This document shows, one piece after another, positions 14,375 through 20,306 of a DNA stretch of 21,343 bases. The stretch's first letter is position 1. Every line of letters starts with the position of its first letter. Source of the stretch: Pseudomonadota bacterium. GTDB lineage: Bacteria; Pseudomonadota; Alphaproteobacteria; Rhizobiales; Hyphomicrobiaceae. The stretch spans positions 1 to 21,343 of the forward strand of contig JAFAFW010000050.1 of assembly GCA_023423275.1 (NCBI GenBank), given 5' to 3'. The notes under the pieces are model-generated. The model saw only the letters and a program-made list of their open reading frames with translations. It was not told where the DNA came from and did not search any database. A program made the position numbers and the translations under genes.

Positions 14375-16759
14375 CCTGGCGCGGCTGAGGCGCAGGGCAT
14401 TCGCTATGACGCTGACCGACGAGAGCGACATCGCGGCAGCCGCAATGATCGGTGAAAGCAGAATGCCGAACGCCGGGTAGAGAACACCCGCAGCGATCGG
14501 CACGCCCAGGGCATTATAGATAAACGCGAAGAACAGGTTCTGGCGGATGTTGCTCATCGTCGCCGCGGATAGGTGGCGTGCGCGAACTATACCCATCAGA
14601 TCGCCTTTCAGCAGGGTTATGCCGGCGCTCTCGATGGCCACGTCCGTACCTGTGCCCATGGCGATCCCGACGTCGGCGGCTGCAAGCGCCGGCGCATCAT
14701 TGACGCCGTCCCCGGCCATGGCGACGATCCGGCCTTCGGAACGCAGCCGTTCGACGACCTTGCTCTTTTCCTCCGGCAGGACCTCTGCTTCCACTTCGGA
14801 AATGCCGAGACGGCGAGCAACCGCTTGAGCCGTGGTTGAGTTGTCTCCCGTCAGCATGACGATGTGGAGGCCAGCGTTTCTCAACTCTTCGACCGCCGCC
14901 GGGGTGGTCGGCTTGATGGGATCAGCGATGGCAATGACCCCGGCAGGCTGACCGTCGATCGCGACCAGAATCGCGGTCGCGCCCTGCGCGCGAAGTGCTT
15001 CGGCCTCGTCTGCCAGGGGCGTGCTGTCGACGCCGATGTCTTGCATCAGGCGGCGGTTGCCGATGGCCATCGAACGGCCGTCGACCATGCCGATGACGCC
15101 TTTGCCGACCGGAGAATCGAAGTCGGACGCCGTGCCGAGCGCAAGGCCTCGCTCCTCCGCCGCCGCGACGATTGCCGCAGCCAGGGGGTGCTCGCTGCCG
15201 CGCTCCAGGCTGGCGGCGAGGCGCAACAGCTCGTCGGTCTCTAAACCGTGATCGGGTTGAGTGCGAACCGCGGTAACTTTCGGACGACCTTCGGTCAGTG
15301 TCCCTGTCTTGTCGATGACAATGGTGTTGACCTTTTCCATCCGTTCGAGCGCTTCGGCATTCTTGATCAGGACGCCGCTTTGAGCACCTCTCCCGACGCC
15401 GACCATGATCGACATCGGGGTGGCGAGGCCGAGCGCGCAGGGACACGCGATGATCAGAACGGATACGGCAGCGATCAGGCCGAAAGTGAAGCGCGGCTCC
15501 GGTCCCCAGATTGTCCAGGCCGCGAAGGCGATGATGGCGATGGCGAGTACGAGGGGCACAAACCATCCACTGACCTGATCGGCGACGCGCTGGATTGGCG
15601 CACGGCTCCGCTGGGCCTGCGCGACCATCTGGACGATGCGGGCGAGCACCGTGTCGCGGCCGACATTGCCGGCGCGCATCGTAAAGCTGCCCGTCTGGTT
15701 CATGGTGCCGCCGATCAGCTCCGAACCGGCCGTTTTGGTGACGGGCATGGATTCGCCGGTCACCATCGATTCATCGATACTGCTCCGGCCTTCGATCAGC
15801 TCGCCATCGACCGGGACCGTCTCTCCCGGGCGGACGCGCAGGGTATCCCCGACGGCGACCTCATCGAGCGCGACGTCCTCGTCGCCGCCGTCGGCACGCA
15901 CGCGGCGAGCTGTCTTTGGCGCGAGATCGAGAAGTGCGCGGATCGCGCCGCCGGTTTTTTCGCGCGCTCTGAGTTCGAGAACCTGGCCGATCAGCACGAG
16001 TACCGTGATGACCGCTGCAGCTTCGAAATATACGCCGACCGCGCCGTCGTGCCCGCGCAATGCGGAGGGAAACAGATGCGGCGCTACCGTCGCGACAATG
16101 CTGTAGATCCACGCCACGCCCGTGCCGAGAGCGATCAGGGTGAACATGTTGAGGTTGCGCGTGACGAGCGACTGCCAGCCGCGCTCGAAGAACGGCCAGC
16201 CCGCCCACAGGACCACCGGCGTGGCCAGCACGAGCTGGATCCAGTTCGACGTCTGCTGCCCGATCCAGTGCGCGAGGCCGGTCAAATGGCCACCCATCTC
16301 CAGCAGGAATACGGGCAGCGCCAGAGCTGCACCGATCCAAAGACGGCGCGTCATGTCGACGAGTTCAGGGTTGGGCCCGGCGTCGGCGCTCACGAGCTCC
16401 GGTTCGAGAGCCATGCCGCAAATCGGACAGGAGCCGGGTCCGACCTGGCGTATCTCCGGATGCATGGGGCAGGTGTAGATCGTGCCTTCGGGCACGGGTT
16501 CGAGTTTCTGCTGCCCCGGCTCCAGGTAGCGTTTCGGATCGGCTTCGAACTTGGCCTTGCAGCCTGCGGAGCAGAAATAATACGCGCGGCCGTCGTGATC
16601 GGCGCGGTGCTTGGCGGTATGCGGATCGACCGTCATCCCGCACACAGGATCCTTCACGGTCTCGCCGTGCTCGACGGGAGCGTTCGCGCCGTGTCCACAA
16701 CAGCCGGAATGCTGTGAGGCTGTGGGCTTATCGGAATGATGATGCGCGTGATCCGCCAT
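14369..16759 (-). CDS. copA: Cu(+)-exporting P1B-type ATPase with YHS and heavy-metal-binding N-terminal domains
   Basis: This 796-residue inner-membrane pump exports Cu+ using ATP. The N-terminus is a His/Cys-rich stretch (HAHHH, GCCGHG), then a YHS domain (DPVCGM at 37-42, YYFCSAGC at 60-67), then a heavy-metal-binding module (YTCPMHPEI near 95-103, CPICGMALEP at 111-120). There is no classical GMTCxxC HMA domain. Eight membrane helices follow, with TGES (334-337), Cys-Pro-Cys (439-441), DKTGT with Asp483, the SEHPLA loop (522-527), TGDN (637-640) and GDGVNDAP (683-690). Tyr748-Asn749 and the MSLSS block (777-781) complete the Cu+ signature. The ATG at 16759 has GGAAGG ahead. It is divergent from csoR and two CsoR-box candidates lie upstream, so copper de-represses it. 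Subfamily members include both detoxification and cytochrome-oxidase-supply pumps; the context favours detoxification. Confidence 0.94.
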   Translation of the reverse strand: MADHAHHHSDKPTASQHSGCCGHGANAPVEHGETVKDPVCGMTVDPHTAKHRADHDGRAYYFCSAGCKAKFEADPKRYLEPGQQKLEPVPEGTIYTCPMHPEIRQVGPGSCPICGMALEPELVSADAGPNPELVDMTRRLWIGAALALPVFLLEMGGHLTGLAHWIGQQTSNWIQLVLATPVVLWAGWPFFERGWQSLVTRNLNMFTLIALGTGVAWIYSIVATVAPHLFPSALRGHDGAVGVYFEAAAVITVLVLIGQVLELRAREKTGGAIRALLDLAPKTARRVRADGGDEDVALDEVAVGDTLRVRPGETVPVDGELIEGRSSIDESMVTGESMPVTKTAGSELIGGTMNQTGSFTMRAGNVGRDTVLARIVQMVAQAQRSRAPIQRVADQVSGWFVPLVLAIAIIAFAAWTIWGPEPRFTFGLIAAVSVLIIACPCALGLATPMSIMVGVGRGAQSGVLIKNAEALERMEKVNTIVIDKTGTLTEGRPKVTAVRTQPDHGLETDELLRLAASLERGSEHPLAAAIVAAAEERGLALGTASDFDSPVGKGVIGMVDGRSMAIGNRRLMQDIGVDSTPLADEAEALRAQGATAILVAIDGQPAGVIAIADPIKPTTPAAVEELRNAGLHIVMLTGDNSTTAQAVARRLGISEVEAEVLPEEKSKVVERLRSEGRIVAMAGDGVNDAPALAAADVGIAMGTGTDVAIESAGITLLKGDLMGIVRARHLSAATMSNIRQNLFFAFIYNALGVPIAAGVLYPAFGILLSPIIAAAAMSLSSVSVIANALRLSRARL

Positions 16760-16784
16760 GGTGGCCTTCCGCGATTGTCGTGAA

Positions 16785-16798
16785 CCCCTAGGGGGTAT
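16785..16798. promoter_or_regulatory. CsoR-type operator candidate 1
   Basis: CCCCTAGGGG at 16785-16794 is a perfect palindrome extended by GTAT. Read on the minus strand it begins ATACCCCCTA, nearly identical to one half of the second box. It lies 26 bases upstream of the ATPase start codon, downstream of that gene's likely -10, where a bound repressor would block transcription. Confidence 0.65.
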
Positions 16799-16806
16799 AG
16801 GATGGC

Positions 16807-16840
16807 TTGACGATTAATACCCCCATAGGGTATTTGTCAA
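16807..16840. promoter_or_regulatory. Overlapping divergent promoters of copA and csoR
   Basis: On the plus strand, TTGACG (16807-16812) is a -35 with a weak -10 (GTATTT, 16830-16835) after 17 bases, leading to csoR. On the minus strand, TTGACA (complement of 16835-16840) is a perfect -35 with a weak -10 (TATTAA or TTAATC near 16814-16819), leading to copA. Both occupy the same 34 bases, bounded by TTGAC and GTCAA, with CsoR box 2 in the middle. Starting one would exclude the other. Confidence 0.5.
16816..16834. promoter_or_regulatory. CsoR-type operator candidate 2
   Basis: Perfect 7-bp arms, AATACCC at 16816-16822 and GGGTATT at 16828-16834, flank CCATA. G/C-tract dyads of this form, flanked by TA-rich ends, are known CsoR-family binding sites. 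Placement between the -35 and -10 of both divergent promoters would let one bound CsoR tetramer silence both genes. Confidence 0.75.
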
Positions 16841-16843
16841 GGC

Positions 16844-17119
16844 ATGCAGAAAGAAGCAAAGTCAGCCTGTCAAAAACGCCTCGGCCGCATCGAAGGTCAG
16901 GTGCGCGGATTGGCGCGCATGGTCGAGGAGGATCGCTACTGCATCGATATCGTGACGCAGATCTCAGCCGTTCGGGCTGCGTTGCGCCGCGTGGAGGAGG
17001 AGATTCTCCGTGATCATGTCGCCCATTGCGTCGAGCATGCCATCGCGAGTGGCGATGCGCGCGAGCAGCGCCAGAAAGTGGCCGAGCTGATCAGCGTGCT
17101 GTCGCGCGCCAATCGCTGA
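16844..17119 (+). CDS. csoR: CsoR-family Cu(+)-sensing repressor
   Basis: This 91-residue all-helical DUF156 repressor releases DNA when it binds Cu+. The ligand set Cys33, His58 and Cys62 has the same spacing (25 and 4) as Cys36-His61-Cys65 of Mycobacterium CsoR. This separates it from the nickel/cobalt RcnR and formaldehyde FrmR branches. The KRLGRIEGQVRGLARMVEED N-terminal helix that contacts DNA is typical. No ribosome site stands at a usable distance before the ATG at 16844. The predicted start of transcription falls at or next to the ATG, so the message is probably leaderless or nearly so. It is divergent from copA with shared operators, and convergent with the copper storage gene 30 bases downstream. 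Feedback control on itself is expected. Confidence 0.93.
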   Translation: MQKEAKSACQKRLGRIEGQVRGLARMVEEDRYCIDIVTQISAVRAALRRVEEEILRDHVAHCVEHAIASGDAREQRQKVAELISVLSRANR

Positions 17120-17149
17120 CCCCGCCACGGTCTCCTAAAAACGTCAGTT

Positions 17150-17557
17150 TCAGTGGCGTATCATCGCCAGCGTGTCCTTGCAGGACTGGATGCATTGCCG
17201 GCACGCTTCAGCGCAAAAGCGGCAATGATCATGATGCTGCGCGTGTTTCTCGCATTCTTCGGCGCAGGCGTGGCAGGCGGTGACGCATGCCTGGAGCTGT
17301 GCCAGCCAGATCTCCGGTGCGACCATGCTCGGACGGGAGAGCACACGAGCTGTCGCCGCGCAGATATCCGCGCAATCGTGGTTGAGCCGCACGCAACGCA
17401 CCATCATCTGTGGATCAGATTCGCTGAGGTCGGCATCGGCGCAACTCGTACACGTCTGCACGCACTCCTGAAGCGCGTCGATGCAGTCGGCAATATCGCT
17501 GAGCGCCGTAACTTCGGGGCTGGGATGGGTCTGCAGCATTTGTGCGGTATGATGCAT
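17150..17557 (-). CDS. Csp-type cysteine-rich four-helix-bundle copper storage protein
   Basis: This 135-residue cytosolic protein has 16 cysteines arranged along helices as CxxxC and CxxC repeats (for example CVQTCTSC at 32-39, CVTACHACAEEC at 91-102 and HCRFCAEACRQCIQSC at 111-126). This is the pattern of the DUF326 copper storage proteins, whose tetramers of four-helix bundles hold many Cu+ ions in their cores. No signal peptide is present, so it resembles cytosolic Csp3 rather than exported Csp1. The N-terminal Met-His-His and several His residues (HAQHHDHC) may help load copper. The ATG at 17557 is chosen because CCGGAGAG precedes it; the open frame continues far upstream inside the neighbouring gene without meaning. 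Neighbours CsoR and CopA confirm the copper role. No CsoR-box of the copA type is seen upstream, so its control is unclear. Confidence 0.88.
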   Translation of the reverse strand: MHHTAQMLQTHPSPEVTALSDIADCIDALQECVQTCTSCADADLSESDPQMMVRCVRLNHDCADICAATARVLSRPSMVAPEIWLAQLQACVTACHACAEECEKHAQHHDHCRFCAEACRQCIQSCKDTLAMIRH

Positions 17558-17613
17558 ATCATCTCTCCGGATTGCGGTTGCTGTTCCTTGAGAACGAGCG
17601 ACCTGCCGTGGAG

Positions 17614-17633
17614 ATCCCTGGTTGCCGAGGGAT
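17614..17633. repeat. Small inverted repeat between nnr and the copper storage gene
   Basis: ATCCCT at 17614-17619 and AGGGAT at 17628-17633 flank eight bases, with an outer GAGA/TCTC pair nearby. It begins five bases after the nnr stop in the direction of transcription. No U-run follows, so it may be a weak terminator of nnr, an operator for the downstream copper gene, or chance. Confidence 0.35.
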
Positions 17634-17637
17634 AGTC

Positions 17638-19176
17638 TCACTGTTGCGCGCGAGAGATGACCGTGTCTGTCATGAGATCGGACAGGATCGTCGGCAGCAT
17701 TTCCGGAAGGTCCTCCGCGATCAATCCGGGCCCAAAGGCGGCGGCTGCCGCGCCATGCAGCCAGACGGCCGCGCAGGCGGCCTCGAACCCTGGCATGTGT
17801 TGGGCCAGCAGGCCGGTCACCAGACCGGCGAGAACGTCGCCCGATCCTGCGGTGGCCAGTGCTGGTGGCGCGTTCTCGTTGATGGCGGCGCGGCCGTCGG
17901 GTGCCGCGATGGCCGTGTCCGCGCCCTTGAGAATGACGGTTGCGCCGGTGAGGGATGCGGCTTGCCGGACGCGTTCCAGCTTCGGCCGGTCTGCGAGATC
18001 CGGGAAGAGCCGCGCGAACTCGCCGTCGTGCGGCGTGAGGACAACGGGTCTGCTGTCGGTGCGGATGGCCGTCACGAGCGCTTCCCGATCGGACGCAAAG
18101 ACTGATAGGGCATCCGCGTCGAGGACGGTACTGGCACCCGAGACCAGGACGATCAGAACACGTTGGCGCGTCTCGTCGTTGATGCCAGCCGCCGGGCCGA
18201 TCAGAACAGCGTTGAACCGTCGATCGGACAGCATGTCCGCGAGAGCCCCGGCGTCGTTGACCTCGCGCAGCATGATGGCTGTCAGATGCGCGGCGTTGAT
18301 GGCAAGCGCATCGTGAGCGCTGGCGATGGTGACGAGCCCTGCGCCGATCCGAAGCGCGCCGCGCGCCGACAGCCGCGCCGCACCGGTCTGCCACGATGGC
18401 CCGGATACGACGACGGCATGGCCGCGCGAATACTTGTGTCCATCGAGGCGAGGCTGGGGGAAGCGGCCGATCCAAAGCTCCGGCGCGTTGGCGAATGTGT
18501 TGATCCCGATGCGGCCCAGGACGTGCGCGTCGATGCCGATATCGGCCACGCGCGTCAGTCCGCAGTGCATCCGTCCGGGCAGGAGCAGATGTCCTGGCTT
18601 GCGCCGGAAGAAGGTCACCGTCCGATGCGCGGTCATGGCCGTGCCATGGATCTCGCCTGTGCTGCCGTCGACGCCACTGGGGACATCGACAGCCAGAACC
18701 GGCTGACTGGTGGCGTTGATGTGAGCGGCAATTTCTGCCGCAGCGCCATCGAGAGGTCGCGAAAGCCCGGCGCCGAAGAGAGCATCGATCACAAGGTCTG
18801 CACTGTCAGCAGCCGTCGCGACGAGGGGCATGGTTGAGCCGGTCCAGGCCGAGGCCATCGCTGCCGCGTCGCCTTTCAGCGCTTCGCGTGACCCCAACAG
18901 GGCGACGTCGACACCAAATCCGCGCTCCCGGAGCAGCCGGGCCGCCACGAAACCATCGCCGCCATTATTGCCCGGTCCACAGAGCACCGTGACGCGCGCC
19001 CCGGGCGATGCCATTCGCTGGGCATCGTCGGCGACGGCCCGACCGGCATTTTCCATCAGCGTAAGTCCCGGCACGCTCGCCGCGATGGTAAGTTCATCCG
19101 CGCGCGACATCTCTGCTGCCGTGAGCAGTTCAAGACCAGAGGCGACGGAAGGCTGGTGCAGAGAGCGGGCGCGCAT
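17638..19176 (-). CDS. nnr: Bifunctional NAD(P)HX epimerase and ADP-dependent NAD(P)HX dehydratase
   Basis: This 512-residue cytoplasmic repair enzyme restores hydrated, inactive NADH and NADPH. The N-terminal half (about 15-220, YjeF_N fold) epimerises S and R forms and shows LMENAGRAV and the PGNNGGDGFVAARLL loop at about 68-82. The C-terminal half (about 235-500, ribokinase-like) dehydrates the S form with ADP. It shows GHKYSRGHAVVVSG, LTPHDGEFARLFP, ILKGADTAIA and the TAGSGDVLAG catalytic and nucleotide loop at about 442-451. The length is normal for the fused bacterial form. The ATG at 19176 overlaps the stop of the upstream VOC gene by one base (TAATG), so translation is coupled. Core homology begins near residue 15, so a slightly later start is possible. 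Similar genes lie upstream of glnB-glnA in related genomes as far as I recall. Confidence 0.93.
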   Translation of the reverse strand: MRARSLHQPSVASGLELLTAAEMSRADELTIAASVPGLTLMENAGRAVADDAQRMASPGARVTVLCGPGNNGGDGFVAARLLRERGFGVDVALLGSREALKGDAAAMASAWTGSTMPLVATAADSADLVIDALFGAGLSRPLDGAAAEIAAHINATSQPVLAVDVPSGVDGSTGEIHGTAMTAHRTVTFFRRKPGHLLLPGRMHCGLTRVADIGIDAHVLGRIGINTFANAPELWIGRFPQPRLDGHKYSRGHAVVVSGPSWQTGAARLSARGALRIGAGLVTIASAHDALAINAAHLTAIMLREVNDAGALADMLSDRRFNAVLIGPAAGINDETRQRVLIVLVSGASTVLDADALSVFASDREALVTAIRTDSRPVVLTPHDGEFARLFPDLADRPKLERVRQAASLTGATVILKGADTAIAAPDGRAAINENAPPALATAGSGDVLAGLVTGLLAQHMPGFEAACAAVWLHGAAAAAFGPGLIAEDLPEMLPTILSDLMTDTVISRAQQ

Positions 19177-19556
19177 TACGTATACCGGCTGAGTTCGATG
19201 AGGTTCTGATCCGGATCCCGGATGTAGTAGGATACGATCGGGCCAAGCGCTCCGGTGCGCTTTACAGGCCCTTCGAGGATACGAACGCCGTGCTTGGCCA
19301 AGTGGGTGGGCAAATCATCGAAGCCCGCAACCAGAAAGCACAGATCAGCCGATCCCGTCGTGGGTAATGCTGCCTTGGGCTCGAACTCCCGGCCCTGTTC
19401 GTGAAGATTGATCTTGTGGCTTCCAAAGCGCAGGGCCGTACGGTGCGCCGGTCCGAAGGTCTCGCGGGTCATGCCGAGCACGCTGACGTAAAAGTCGGCC
19501 GACCGCTCGATATCGGCAACCGTCAGAACGAAATGGTCGAGCCCTGTAACGCGCAT
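19176..19556 (-). CDS. VOC-family (glyoxalase/dioxygenase-like) protein
   Basis: This 126-residue protein has the vicinal-oxygen-chelate fold, built of two beta-alpha-beta-beta-beta units. The typical start GLDHFVLTVADIERSADFYVSVLGM and end YYIRDPDQNLIELSRY are clear. Likely metal ligands are His7 in the first strand, a mid-chain His (INLHE or nearby) and the Glu in NLIEL. Members include lactoylglutathione lyases, extradiol dioxygenases and antibiotic-binding proteins; the sequence does not choose among them, and pairing with nnr suggests metabolite damage control. The ATG at 19556 is preferred because GGAGA sits five bases upstream and the fold starts at once; an in-frame upstream start would add 15 unconserved residues. 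It is the first gene of a two-gene operon. Confidence 0.88.
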   Translation of the reverse strand: MRVTGLDHFVLTVADIERSADFYVSVLGMTRETFGPAHRTALRFGSHKINLHEQGREFEPKAALPTTGSADLCFLVAGFDDLPTHLAKHGVRILEGPVKRTGALGPIVSYYIRDPDQNLIELSRYT

Positions 19557-19859
19557 GAAAGTCTCCGGCGTGTCGTCCGCGCCCTGATTCAACGCAGACA
19601 AGCGGCGCGCGTACAGCGCATTCTGCAGGCAGCACTGCTCAAAACGCGATCATGGAAGTCGCTTCAACGGATTAAATATTGTGCAATATGGTCGAATATT
19701 ACGCATTCGGGAGGCGATCAAGGGAATGCCTGGTTGCCTCTAAGAGCCTATAAGTATCTGATAGTCTGTATCTAAATGGAGATGCCGGTCACTTGGCACG
19801 CGTCCTGCTAAGTGGTGACGGCAAAAAGGACATGACCCCGATCCGGGAGGCGTGACGGT
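19557..19859. other. Divergent control region between VOC-nnr and glnB
   Basis: These 303 bases separate two divergent operons and contain no credible gene. From about 19670 to 19780 the DNA is clearly AT-richer than the window. A perfect dyad ATATTG-TG-CAATAT lies at 19676-19689, and ATGGTC follows it. This may be an activator site for the sigma-54 promoter further right, but a match to the NtrC consensus (TGCACCA-N3-TGGTGCA) is poor. The sigma-54 element is listed separately. Confidence 0.5.
19793..19809 (+). promoter_or_regulatory. Sigma-54 (-24/-12) promoter of glnB
   Basis: TTGGCACGCGTCCTGCT contains GG at 19795-19796 and GC at 19807-19808, separated by exactly ten bases. It matches TGGCACG fully and TTGC in three of four positions. 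Transcription should begin near 19820, 40 bases ahead of glnB. A sigma-54 promoter implies activation by NtrC under nitrogen limitation, which is known for glnB-glnA in relatives. Confidence 0.78.
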
Positions 19860-20198
19860 ATGAAAAAAATCGAGGCGATCATTAAGCCCTTCAAGCTCGA
19901 TGAGGTGAAGGAGGCACTGCAGGAAATCGGCTTGCAGGGCATCACTGTCATCGAGGCCAAGGGTTTCGGTCGCCAGAAGGGGCACACCGAGCTTTACCGG
20001 GGAGCGGAGTACGTTGTCGATTTCCTGCCCAAGGTGAAGATCGAGGTGGTTCTGGCTGACGAGTTGCTGGACAAGGCCGTCGAGGCGATCCAGAAAGCGG
20101 CCAAGACCGGCCGCATCGGCGACGGCAAGATTTTTATTTCCACCATCGAGGAGGCTATACGGATCCGCACCGGCGAGACAGGGACGGAAGCCGTCTGA
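19860..20198 (+). CDS. glnB: Nitrogen regulatory protein PII (GlnB)
   Basis: This 112-residue trimeric cytoplasmic signal protein binds ATP, ADP and 2-oxoglutarate and relays nitrogen status to glutamine synthetase adenylylation and NtrB. The T-loop carries the uridylylation site Tyr51 within ELYRGAEYVVDFLPK, and the C-terminal signature GRIGDGKIFI is intact. Asp54 and adjacency to glnA, rather than to an amtB ammonium channel, favour GlnB over GlnK. The ATG at 19860 follows GGGAGG. It stands first in the glnB-glnA unit behind a sigma-54 promoter. Confidence 0.95.
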   Translation: MKKIEAIIKPFKLDEVKEALQEIGLQGITVIEAKGFGRQKGHTELYRGAEYVVDFLPKVKIEVVLADELLDKAVEAIQKAAKTGRIGDGKIFISTIEEAIRIRTGETGTEAV

Positions 20199-20228
20199 TC
20201 GCCTGGAGGGTGAGGCCTCATCATCCGC

Positions 20229-20255
20229 TGCGGCACGGCCGCATGTCGCATTTTT
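20229..20255 (+). terminator. Hairpin with T-run between glnB and glnA
   Basis: TGCGGC at 20229-20234 pairs with GCCGCA at 20238-20243 over a three-base loop, and TTTTT follows at 20251-20255. The seven-base gap before the T-run makes it a weak or partial terminator. It could lower glnA read-through from the glnB promoter, or it may separate the two genes if glnA has its own promoter in the 108-base gap. Confidence 0.4.
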
Positions 20256-20306
20256 CTAACAGCACAACACCAATCATCCAGTCTGCAGACAGGGGAGTAT
20301 GAAGAA

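Noticed and set aside
15248..16717. A 489-codon open frame on the plus strand opposite copA
   Set aside because: It mirrors the ATPase gene, whose motifs are complete; the translated product shows only the composition expected of a shadow frame.
17558..18475. Long N-terminal extension of the copper storage protein into the nnr gene
   Set aside because: The extension is an Arg/His-rich shadow of nnr in another frame. A good ribosome site precedes the ATG at 17557 and the family fold starts there.
19678..19694. NtrC binding site upstream of glnB
   Set aside because: Only about half of the conserved positions agree with TGCACCA-N3-TGGTGCA; it is kept only as an unexplained dyad.
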